Assembly (NCBI GenBank): GCA_019310195.1
Contig: JAFDET010000187.1
Location: forward strand, 1 to 6,491
Length of the DNA stretch: 6,491 nucleotides
Source: Deltaproteobacteria bacterium
Lineage (GTDB): Bacteria; Myxococcota_A; UBA9160; JAFDET01
Reading direction: 5' to 3'
Shown: in pieces, positions 1 through 6,002 of the stretch
Layout of the letters: the number at the start of each line of letters is the position of its first letter
How positions within the stretch are numbered: position 1 is the first letter of the stretch
Made by a program: the position numbers and the translations under genes
Notes under the pieces: model-generated
What the model saw: the letters and a program-made list of their open reading frames with translations, nothing else
Database searches by the model: none
What the model was told of the DNA's origin: nothing

Positions 1-393
1 GCGCAGAGCGAAGGCGTGGAGGCCATGGCCTTCGGCGATCTCTTCCTGGAAGACATCCGCGCCTACCGCGAGCGTCAGCTCGACGGGACAGGCCTCGAGC
101 CGCTGTTTCCCATCTGGGGGATTCCCACAGACGAGCTGGCCCGGACCATGGTGGCCGCTGGGCTGCGCGCCCACATCACCTGCGTGGACCCGCGACAGCT
201 CGACCGCGGCTTTGCCGGACGCGTCTTCGACGCAGACTTCCTGGCCGACTTGCCGGCCGGCGTGGACCCGTGCGGAGAGAACGGGGAGTTCCACAGCTTC
301 GCGACCGACGGCCCGATGTTCTCGAAGAGACTGGAGGTACAGACCGGCGAGGTGGTGGAGCGCGACGGCTTCGTCTTCGCCGATCTGCTCTAG
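1..393 (+). CDS. COG2102/DUF71 adenine-nucleotide alpha-hydrolase (Dph6-like ATP-binding enzyme), C-terminal part
   Basis: The reading frame is open from base 1, so the gene starts outside the window; 130 codons remain before the TAG stop. Two regions identify the family. One is AFGDLFLEDIRAYRE near residues 10-24 of the visible part. The other is the hallmark CGENGEFHSFATDGP at about 91-105, which matches the G-E-N-G-E-[FY]-H-[TS]-F signature of the Dph6/COG2102 group. The ATP-binding PP-loop would lie in the missing N-terminal half. In archaea and eukaryotes the family makes diphthamide on EF2 by ATP-dependent amidation. Bacteria lack that modification, and their homologues have only predicted roles, for example in B12 salvage, so no specific substrate is assigned. 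An in-frame GTG at 16 is not a credible start because conserved family sequence continues upstream of it. The gene converges with the zinc-ribbon gene and overlaps its stop codon; no terminator hairpin is visible between them. Confidence 0.85.
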   Translation, partial: AQSEGVEAMAFGDLFLEDIRAYRERQLDGTGLEPLFPIWGIPTDELARTMVAAGLRAHITCVDPRQLDRGFAGRVFDADFLADLPAGVDPCGENGEFHSFATDGPMFSKRLEVQTGEVVERDGFVFADLL

Positions 394-629
394 GAGGCGG
401 CTTCCAGCGCCGGCTCGGCGGCCGGACGTCGCGGCCGGCGCTTGCTGACGCTGCGCGTGATCTGCGGCGCGCGATCCGCGCTGCGCTGCTCGTTGTAGCA
501 CCACACGCACAGGCCCGAACCGTAGGCCACGTGCATTCCGCGCTCGCAGCGCGGGCAGTTGTGCGCGTAGCCCGAGCGCAGCAGCGAGAGGATGACATCG
601 GTGTTGTTGAGCATGTAGTCGCGGCGCAT
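390..629 (-). CDS. Small zinc-ribbon-like protein of unknown function (79 aa)
   Basis: I do not recognise this family by name. Four cysteines form two knuckles, C25-P-R-C28 and C41-V-W-C44 (CX2C-X12-CX2C), the usual geometry of a zinc ribbon that binds one structural zinc. The N-terminal 20 residues (MRRDYMLNNTDVILSLLRSG) look like a short amphipathic helix. Residues 49-79 are rich in Arg, Pro and Ala and are probably disordered. The ATG at 629 has a strong Shine-Dalgarno, GAGGAG, six nt upstream, which favours it over Met6. The gene follows mfd on the same strand after 80 nt with no clear promoter of its own, so it may be cotranscribed. A nucleic-acid or protein-binding adaptor role is a guess from the ribbon and the basic tail. 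The cysteine pattern, good RBS and compact fit between neighbours argue that it is a real gene. Confidence 0.75.
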   Translation of the reverse strand: MRRDYMLNNTDVILSLLRSGYAHNCPRCERGMHVAYGSGLCVWCYNEQRSADRAPQITRSVSKRRPRRPAAEPALEAAS

Positions 630-635
630 GGATCA

Positions 636-641
636 CTCCTC
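636..641 (-). promoter_or_regulatory. Ribosome binding site of the zinc-ribbon gene
   Basis: On the minus strand these bases read GAGGAG and lie six nt before the ATG at 629. It is one of the clearest Shine-Dalgarno sequences in the window, and it fixes the start of the 79-aa protein at the first Met. Confidence 0.7.
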
Positions 642-688
642 GCCGGTAAGTGGCTCGGCGACGCGTGAAGGTGACGGGGGACGTGTGC

Positions 689-710
689 AGCCCACCGGCA
701 GGAGTGGGCT
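689..710 (-). terminator. Stem-loop directly after the mfd stop codon (possible terminator or 3'-end hairpin)
   Basis: A perfect 7-bp inverted repeat, AGCCCAC and GTGGGCT, flanks an 8-nt loop. On the minus strand the stem begins with the last A of the mfd TGA. The stem is mostly G-C, but the following RNA is GCACACGUCCCCC and has no U-tract, so it does not meet the standard definition of an intrinsic terminator. It could be a U-less terminator, an RNA-stabilising 3' hairpin or a partial attenuator ahead of the zinc-ribbon gene. The inverted repeat is certain; the function is inferred. Confidence 0.4.
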
Positions 711-3700
711 CAACCGGCCGCGGCCGCGCCGTTTCCGCCCGCCAGACGCTGCAGCAGCCGCCGCGCGGCCGGGAAGAGCACCTCGGGATCCGGCGTCTCC
801 GCGGGCGCGTAGATCTTGTGATCCGGCGCCACGCGGATGCCCGAAGCGGCCCGGGTCATCAGGCCGACCAGCCGCTTGGGATCGATGCGCGTCGCGGGGC
901 CCGCCGTCATCACGATCTCGCCGCGTGCCCAGTCCACCGCGGCGATGCCCAGCGCGCGCGCGTGGATCTTGAGCCGGATCACCTCCAGGAGCTGCTCGGC
1001 CTCCACGGGCAGCGGGCCGTAGCGATCCAGAAGCTCGTCGCGGATCCGATCCACGTCGGCGTCGTCGGGTGAGCTGGCCAGCCGCTTGTAGAGGACCAGG
1101 CGCTGGGACACGTCCTCCACGAAGCTCTCGGGTAGTCGCGCGGCCACCGGCAGGCGGATCTCCGGGTCCACCTGGGTCTCGCGCACGTTGCCGCGCATCT
1201 CCTCCACGGTCTCGGTCAGCATGTCCATGTAGGTCTCGTAGCCCACGGCGGCCAGGTTCCCGGACTGCTCTCCGCCCAGCAGGTTGCCGGCGCCGCGGAT
1301 CTCGAGGTCCATGTTGGCCAGGCGGAAGCCCGAGCCCAGCTCGGAGAGGTCCTGGATCGCCTGGAGCCGGCGCTGGGCGTCATGGCTGAGCGCCGCTTCG
1401 CCCGGCACCATGATGTAGGCGTAGGCGCGGTGCGAGCTGCGCCCCACGCGGCCCCGCAGCTGGTAGAGCTGCGCCAGGCCCAGGCGATCGCCGCGGTCGA
1501 TCAGGATGGTGTTGGCGCGCGGGATGTCGAGCCCGCTCTCCACGATGGTCGTGCACAGCAGCACGTCCGCCTCGCCGTGTCCGAAGGCCAGCATGCGTTC
1601 CTCGAGCTCGCGTTCGCGCATCTGCCCGTGCGCCACGATCACGCGCACCTCGGGCACGACGCGGCCCAGCAGCTCGGCGAAGGCGCCGATGCTCTGCACG
1701 CGGTTGTGCACGAAGAAGACCTGCCCCCCGCGGCGCACCTCGCGCAGGATCGCCTCGCGCACCAGCTCCTCGGAGAAGCGGCAGACCTGGGTGCGGATCG
1801 CCAGGCGGTTCTCCGGCGGCGTCTCGATCACCGACAGGTCACGAAGCCCGGTGAAGGCCATCTGCAGCGTGCGCGGGATCGGCGTCGCCGTGAGCGTGAG
1901 CACGTCCACGGTCTTCTTGAGCTGCTTGATGCGCTCCTTGTGGCGCACGCCGAAGCGGTGCTCCTCGTCCACCACCAGCAGGCCCAGATCGCGGAAGACC
2001 ACGCTCTTCTGGAGCAGGCGGTGCGTTCCGATGACGATGTCGACGGTGCCCGACGCCAGGCCCTCGAGCACCGCGGTGGACTCCTTGTTCGAGCGGAAGC
2101 GCGAGAAGGATTCGACACGCACCGGGTGCCCCTCGAAGCGCTCCTGGAAGGTCTCTTCGTGCTGCTGCGCCAGGATCGTGGTGGGGACGAGCACCGCGAC
2201 CTGCTTGCCGTCCATGACGGAGCGAAACGCGGCGCGCACGGCGACCTCGGTCTTTCCGTAGCCCACGTCGCCGCACACCAGGCGGTCCATGGGTCGCGAC
2301 TTCTGCATGTCCGCCACCACGTCCTCGATGGCTGCCGCCTGGTCGGGGGTCTCCTCGTAGGGGAAGGTGCCTTCGAATTCCTCCAGCGCGCGGTCGCGGG
2401 GCGAGAACGCGAACCCCTCGGCCAGCTCGCGGGCCGCGTGCACCTTGAGCAGCTCCGAGGCCATCATCTTCAGCGACTTCTTCACCGAGCGGCGCGTCTT
2501 CCCCCAGGAGGTTCCGCCCAGGCGATCCAGCCGCGGCGGGTGGCCGTCGGCGCCCACGTAGCGCTGCACCAGGTTCAGCCGGTGCACGGGCAGGAAGAGT
2601 CGGTCGCCGCCCAGGTACTCCAGGCGCAGGAACTCGCCGGGTACGCCGCCGGGCTCCAGCTCCACCAGGCCGCGGTAGGTGCCGATGCCGTGCTCGGCGT
2701 GCACCAGCGGGTCGCCCGTCTCCAGCTGACCCAGGGCCTCGACGCCCGGGCCCTCGTGCCAGCGCGAGCGCACGCGGCGCTTGTGACGCGGGCCGAAGAT
2801 CTCCTCCTCGGTGATCACCACCAGGCGTTCGATGGGCAGCGCGAAGCCCTGGGACACGCGGGCCAGGCGGATCTCCACGTACCCCGGGCGGGACCAGCGC
2901 CACACGGGCCGCGGGTCCCGTGCCACCTGGCTGCGCACGCCGTACTCGGCCAGCAGGGCGCGCAGGCGCTCCGCCGCCGAGAGGGCGGGCACCGCAAGCA
3001 CCACGCGCCAATCCTGTTCGCGCCAGCGCTCGAGCGCCTCCACCAGCGGCTCGAGTGCGCGGTCGTGGGTGCGCTGGCGCGTCAGGGCGCTGCGCAGCTC
3101 GTCGTGGGCGAAGGCGCGCACGGCGAAACGGGCCGTGCTCGCGACGTCGCTCTCCACGCCCAGGTGCTCCAGGATCACCGGATTGCGCGCCAGCACTGCG
3201 TCGACGATGGCGTCCGGCTCCAGCAGCAGCTCGGCCGGGGGCAGGGCGGGACGCTGGCCCTCGAGTGCGGCGTCGAAGTTGGTGAGCGCCTCGTCGAAGT
3301 AGCGCACCAGGCGCTGGCGTCCGGCGGCCAGGTCGTCCACCACGATGCGGGTGTCGTCGGGCAGGAAGTCCAGCAGGGTCTCGCTGGACGGCTGAAGCAA
3401 CGGTGCCAGGGCCTCGGCGCCCGGCGGCACGTGTCCGCGCAGCAGCCCGTCGAGCAGCTCGTCGATGCGCGCGGCGGGGATGCGCTGCGACTCGGCCAGG
3501 GAGCGAATCGCAGCGGAGCGTTGCACCACCAGGTCGCGGTCGAAGAGCAGCTCCCGCGGCGGCGGCGCCACCACCCGGCCGAGCCTTCCTTGGGAGCGCT
3601 GGCTGGCGGCGTCGAACTCGCGGATCGATTCGACCTCGTCGCCCAGCAGCTCGATCCGCACCGGTCGCGCGCGTTGGGGCGGGAAGACATCCAGGATGCC

Positions 3701-4315
3701 GCCGCGCACCGCCAGCTCGCCGCGCTCCTCCGCCAGGGCCATGCGCTGGTAACCGGCCGCCACCAGGGTGGCGATCAGCGCGTCGCGGTCGACGGTCTGG
3801 CCCACCTCCAGGTGCACGGAGCGGGCACGGACCACGTCGCGCGACGGCACTCGTGCGCACAGGGCGGTCCAGGGCGCCACCACCACGGGCGCCGGCTCGT
3901 CGGCGGGCGCGCGCCGCTCGCCGGGAAGCCGGCTCGCACGGGACGGCCCGGCGCTGGCCAGCCAGCGGTAGAGCGCGTCCATGCGCTGGGCCACCACGAA
4001 GGGCTGGGGCGAGAAGCGGTCGTAGGGCGGGGTGTCGTGACGCGGGAAGAAGCGCAGCCGGCCGCTGCCGTCGCCGTTTTCGCCCAAGGCCGAGCGCAGG
4101 TCGTCCAGCAGGGCGTCGCCGGCCTTGGCCGTGGCGGTCAGGAAGAGCACCGGCCGCTCGCGATGGGCCTCCACCAGGCGGGCGCCCAGCGCGGCGCGCG
4201 CGGCTCCGCGCAGGCCGGAGACCGCCAGCGGCCCCTGGCGCAGCTTCACGGCGTCGAGGATTCGTTCCAGATCGCCCGGCGCCTCCAGTGCGTGCTCGAT
4301 CAGGGCCTCGCCCAT
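710..4315 (-). CDS. mfd: Transcription-repair coupling factor Mfd (1201 aa)
   Basis: Mfd is an ATP-driven DNA translocase that pushes on RNA polymerase stalled at a lesion, dissociates it and recruits UvrA for nucleotide excision repair. The N-terminal UvrB-like module (about 1-390) has RGGILDVFPP at 204-213. The CarD-like RNA-polymerase-interaction domain begins near 530 (GDPLVHAEHGIGTY at 534). RecG-like helicase motifs follow: Walker A GDVGYGKT 682-689 (K688), DEEH 783-786, TATPIPRT 809-816, TTIVESGLDIP from 922 and QLRGRVGR 952-959. The TRG translocation region spans 994-1019; R983, R1007 and Q1017 match E. coli R929, R953 and Q963. The C-terminal D7 domain, which masks the UvrA-binding surface, starts near 1050. 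The length is slightly above the usual 1150-1180, partly from a Pro/Arg/Ala-rich insert at about 121-143. The ATG at 4315 is chosen because MGEALIEHAL starts the conserved region and GGAG lies five nt upstream. The frame is open further upstream only through neighbouring genes. All key residues are intact. Confidence 0.98.
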   Translation of the reverse strand: MGEALIEHALEAPGDLERILDAVKLRQGPLAVSGLRGAARAALGARLVEAHRERPVLFLTATAKAGDALLDDLRSALGENGDGSGRLRFFPRHDTPPYDRFSPQPFVVAQRMDALYRWLASAGPSRASRLPGERRAPADEPAPVVVAPWTALCARVPSRDVVRARSVHLEVGQTVDRDALIATLVAAGYQRMALAEERGELAVRGGILDVFPPQRARPVRIELLGDEVESIREFDAASQRSQGRLGRVVAPPPRELLFDRDLVVQRSAAIRSLAESQRIPAARIDELLDGLLRGHVPPGAEALAPLLQPSSETLLDFLPDDTRIVVDDLAAGRQRLVRYFDEALTNFDAALEGQRPALPPAELLLEPDAIVDAVLARNPVILEHLGVESDVASTARFAVRAFAHDELRSALTRQRTHDRALEPLVEALERWREQDWRVVLAVPALSAAERLRALLAEYGVRSQVARDPRPVWRWSRPGYVEIRLARVSQGFALPIERLVVITEEEIFGPRHKRRVRSRWHEGPGVEALGQLETGDPLVHAEHGIGTYRGLVELEPGGVPGEFLRLEYLGGDRLFLPVHRLNLVQRYVGADGHPPRLDRLGGTSWGKTRRSVKKSLKMMASELLKVHAARELAEGFAFSPRDRALEEFEGTFPYEETPDQAAAIEDVVADMQKSRPMDRLVCGDVGYGKTEVAVRAAFRSVMDGKQVAVLVPTTILAQQHEETFQERFEGHPVRVESFSRFRSNKESTAVLEGLASGTVDIVIGTHRLLQKSVVFRDLGLLVVDEEHRFGVRHKERIKQLKKTVDVLTLTATPIPRTLQMAFTGLRDLSVIETPPENRLAIRTQVCRFSEELVREAILREVRRGGQVFFVHNRVQSIGAFAELLGRVVPEVRVIVAHGQMRERELEERMLAFGHGEADVLLCTTIVESGLDIPRANTILIDRGDRLGLAQLYQLRGRVGRSSHRAYAYIMVPGEAALSHDAQRRLQAIQDLSELGSGFRLANMDLEIRGAGNLLGGEQSGNLAAVGYETYMDMLTETVEEMRGNVRETQVDPEIRLPVAARLPESFVEDVSQRLVLYKRLASSPDDADVDRIRDELLDRYGPLPVEAEQLLEVIRLKIHARALGIAAVDWARGEIVMTAGPATRIDPKRLVGLMTRAASGIRVAPDHKIYAPAETPDPEVLFPAARRLLQRLAGGNGAAAAG

Positions 4316-4320
4316 CGCCT

Positions 4321-4324
4321 CTCC
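4321..4324 (-). promoter_or_regulatory. Ribosome binding site of mfd
   Basis: The minus strand reads GGAG (within GGAGAGG), five nt before the ATG at 4315. This supports that ATG over the out-of-frame ATG at 4338, which lies upstream in the same leader. Confidence 0.55.
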
Positions 4325-4362
4325 GGGTCCCTCCCCATGCGTCCAAACACAGATGGCCCCGG

Positions 4363-4384
4363 CCCCGCACCCGATGGGTGGGGG
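4363..4384 (-). other. GC-rich stem-loop in the mfd leader / intergenic gap
   Basis: A 5-bp perfect stem, CACCC (4368-4372) with GGGTG (4376-4380), closes on a 3-nt loop. It is extended by CCCC (4363-4366) pairing with GGGG (4381-4384), leaving one bulged base at 4367. On the minus strand it lies between the stop of the 140-aa membrane-protein gene and the mfd start. The sequence after it (GGGGCCATCTGTGTTTGG) has only a broken run of T, so it is at best a weak terminator. It could equally be a leader hairpin. The pairing is visible; the role is not. Confidence 0.35.
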
Positions 4385-4403
4385 TCGAGGCAGATTCCGC
4401 AGG

Positions 4404-4409
4404 ATTCTA
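4404..4409 (-). promoter_or_regulatory. Possible -10 element of an mfd promoter
   Basis: The minus strand reads TAGAAT, five of six matches to TATAAT, in one of the few AT-rich spots of the 125-nt gap and roughly 90 nt before the mfd ATG. No convincing -35 hexamer sits 16-18 nt upstream, so this is only a candidate. If used, transcription would start just upstream of the GC-rich hairpin and give mfd expression independent of the glycosyltransferase operon. Confidence 0.2.
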
Positions 4410-4440
4410 GCGTGCGCGTCGGTCGGCAGGCCCGGGCGCT

Positions 4441-4863
4441 TTACCCGCGGGCTCCCTCGCAGGGGTCGAGGCGCACCGCGATGGACTGCGAGGTGTCTTG
4501 CAGCAGGGCCACCCAGCGGTCGGCCCAGCCGTAGCGTTGGCGCAGCAGGCTGCGGATCTTCTCGTGGCCTTCCGGGCCGGGCTCGGCGCTGGCGATGACG
4601 CAGAGGCGCTCGCCGCCGCGCTCCAGCTCGAACCGGCGCTGGGCTTGCAGATCCAGGTACCAGCCGCGCTCCGGCGTGGCCGCCTCCAGCCACAGCGCGC
4701 CTTCGGCCTCGGCCAGCCAGACCCGCGTGATGCGGATCTCTGCGTCGGCCTGCACGGTCCGCAGGACGATGACCTCCTGGGACTCCAAAGCCACCCAGGT
4801 GACGGCGCCGAACGCGACGATCAGCCCGACGGCAAGCCAGAGTGCGAGGCGGCGGCGCTTCAT
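4441..4863 (-). CDS. Membrane-anchored protein resembling split beta-barrel flavin-binding (PNPOx/nitroreductase-like) proteins (140 aa)
   Basis: The protein starts with MKRRR, then a hydrophobic segment at about 6-26 that fits a single inner-membrane anchor or uncleaved signal, with the rest probably outside the cytoplasm. Residues 43-134 resemble small split-barrel proteins of the PNPOx/deazaflavin-nitroreductase type: an ITRVWLAEAEGALWLEA strand pair (45-61), RGWYLDLQAQRRFELERGGE (66-85), and the tail LLRQRYGWADRWVALL (106-121) followed by a final strand IAVRLDP (128-134). Members of that fold bind FMN, F420 or haem, but cofactor and substrate cannot be read here. The assignment is from remembered family texture, not a search. 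The ATG overlaps the TGA of the upstream glycosyltransferase (ATGA), and no Shine-Dalgarno is visible before it, so translation probably depends on coupling. Two cysteines (C88, C135) have no evident motif. Confidence 0.75.
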   Translation of the reverse strand: MKRRRLALWLAVGLIVAFGAVTWVALESQEVIVLRTVQADAEIRITRVWLAEAEGALWLEAATPERGWYLDLQAQRRFELERGGERLCVIASAEPGPEGHEKIRSLLRQRYGWADRWVALLQDTSQSIAVRLDPCEGARG

Positions 4864-6002
4864 GGGGCTGCAGCGTGGCGCGCCCGGGCCACCAGGTCCA
4901 GGGTGGCCTCGGCCAGGGCGGGCCAGGCGTGGCGGCGGAGCAGCAGCGCCCGCGCCTCCTCCCCCAGATGACGCGCCAATGCCGCGTCATTCATGACGCG
5001 CGTCACGGCCTCGGCCCAGGCGGCGGCTCCCGCGCCGTCCGCCAGCAGCAGCGCACTGCGGCCGTTTTCGAAGCCGTCGGCCACGGAGTGAAGGGCGACG
5101 ATTGGCCGTCCCGCCTCCATGTAGTTGAGCAGCTTGATCGGAAAGCCGCCCGGGATGGCGCGCGGCAGCAGGCAGACCCCGGCCGCCCAGGTGAGCGCCC
5201 GGACCTCGCCCGGGGAGTGGGTCTCCACGATCCGGAGCGGCTCGGGGGCAGCGTCGCGGGCGTCGTGGGTCGCCACGACGAACGGAATCCCAGGCGCCCG
5301 GCCCGCGGCCTCGGCCAGCACGGGGAGGGACTGATAGGCGTCCAGGTTTCCGGCGTAGAGGGCGAAGCGGCCCGGCTCCAGGCCGTGACGTGCGCAGGCG
5401 GCCCCCAGCGACTCGGGATCCGGAGGCGGCCCCGGCGCCAGCCCGGGCGGAATCAGCGCCACAGGGCCCCGCGCCAAGGGCTCCAGGGCGTCGCGGGCGG
5501 AAGCGCACAGCGTGAGGATGGCGTCGCAGCGGCGGGCCAGGCCGCGGTCCAGTGCCGCGCCGACCCGCGCCAGCAGCCCGGCCACGCTGGCCGGCCCGTA
5601 GACCGGAAGCTCGTGGCGCCACAGGGCGTGGGCCACGTACACGACCGGTGCCCCCATGCGAGCCCGCGCGGCCAGGCCCAGCAGCGCCGCCTCGGCGTTG
5701 TGGGCCAGCAGCGCGTCGAAGGGCCGGCGGCCCGCCTCGGACGCCAGGCGCCGCGCCAGCGCGGCATCGGCCAGGGGCTTCAGCAGGCTGGGCCCCGCGC
5801 GCAGGCGTCGCGGGGAGAGTGCGGCCGGCGCCACGACCACGTTGAGGTCCGCCGGAAGCGGCCCTGCGCCGCGGCCGTGGACGAAGAGGGTGATCTCCGC
5901 GCCCAGGGCACCAAGCGCCCGGGCCTGGTCCGCGAAGTAGACCTGGGAGCCCTGGGGAACCGGAAACGGGAAGGCCCCCACCAGGGCCAGCCGCGGCTTC
6001 AC
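4860..6002 (-). CDS. GT-B fold glycosyltransferase, GT4/GT1-like (380 aa)
   Basis: This is a probable cytoplasmic sugar transferase acting on a lipid-linked or cell-envelope acceptor; donor and acceptor are unknown. The N-terminal acceptor domain opens with KPRLALVGAFPFPVPQGSQV, the usual first strand and glycine-rich loop, followed by DALLAHNAEAALLG and VVYVAHALWRHELP (H125). The C-terminal donor domain has LIPPGL, FALYAGNLDAYQSLPVLAEA and GGFPIKLLNYMEAG at 285-298, the nucleotide-sugar site. There the second Glu of the canonical EX7E motif appears as N293 and the first is Gly, a variant seen in some GT4 subgroups. GTG at 6002 is taken as the start because the conserved fold begins right after it, GAGGA lies about ten nt upstream, and it overlaps the stop of the upstream GT2 gene (GTGA). 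The frame stays open to an upstream start at 6308, but that stretch lies over the GT2 gene and shows no family sequence. Confidence 0.88.
   Translation of the reverse strand: MKPRLALVGAFPFPVPQGSQVYFADQARALGALGAEITLFVHGRGAGPLPADLNVVVAPAALSPRRLRAGPSLLKPLADAALARRLASEAGRRPFDALLAHNAEAALLGLAARARMGAPVVYVAHALWRHELPVYGPASVAGLLARVGAALDRGLARRCDAILTLCASARDALEPLARGPVALIPPGLAPGPPPDPESLGAACARHGLEPGRFALYAGNLDAYQSLPVLAEAAGRAPGIPFVVATHDARDAAPEPLRIVETHSPGEVRALTWAAGVCLLPRAIPGGFPIKLLNYMEAGRPIVALHSVADGFENGRSALLLADGAGAAAWAEAVTRVMNDAALARHLGEEARALLLRRHAWPALAEATLDLVARARHAAAP

Noticed and set aside
16..18. GTG as the start of the COG2102 protein
   Set aside because: The frame is open to the window edge, and the remaining 125 residues would lack the ATP-binding half of the family, so the gene is simply cut by the boundary.
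1839..4370. 843-codon minus-strand open frame overlapping mfd in another frame
   Set aside because: Arg/Gly/Ala/Pro-dominated translation, as expected from a frame-shifted GC-rich gene. Mfd in the other frame is unambiguous from end to end.
1382..4534. 1050-codon plus-strand open frame antisense to mfd
   Set aside because: It is in exact codon register with mfd on the other strand, so stops would appear only opposite TTA, CTA or TCA codons. The GC-rich mfd does not use these over that span. The translation is His/Gln/Ala/Arg-rich with no recognisable domain, so it is a shadow of codon bias.
4316..4990. N-terminal extension of Mfd by up to 225 codons
   Set aside because: The frame is open, but it runs across the 140-aa gene and the end of the glycosyltransferase gene, has no domain, and adds sequence outside the known Mfd N-terminus. 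The ATG at 4315 with its GGAG is sufficient.
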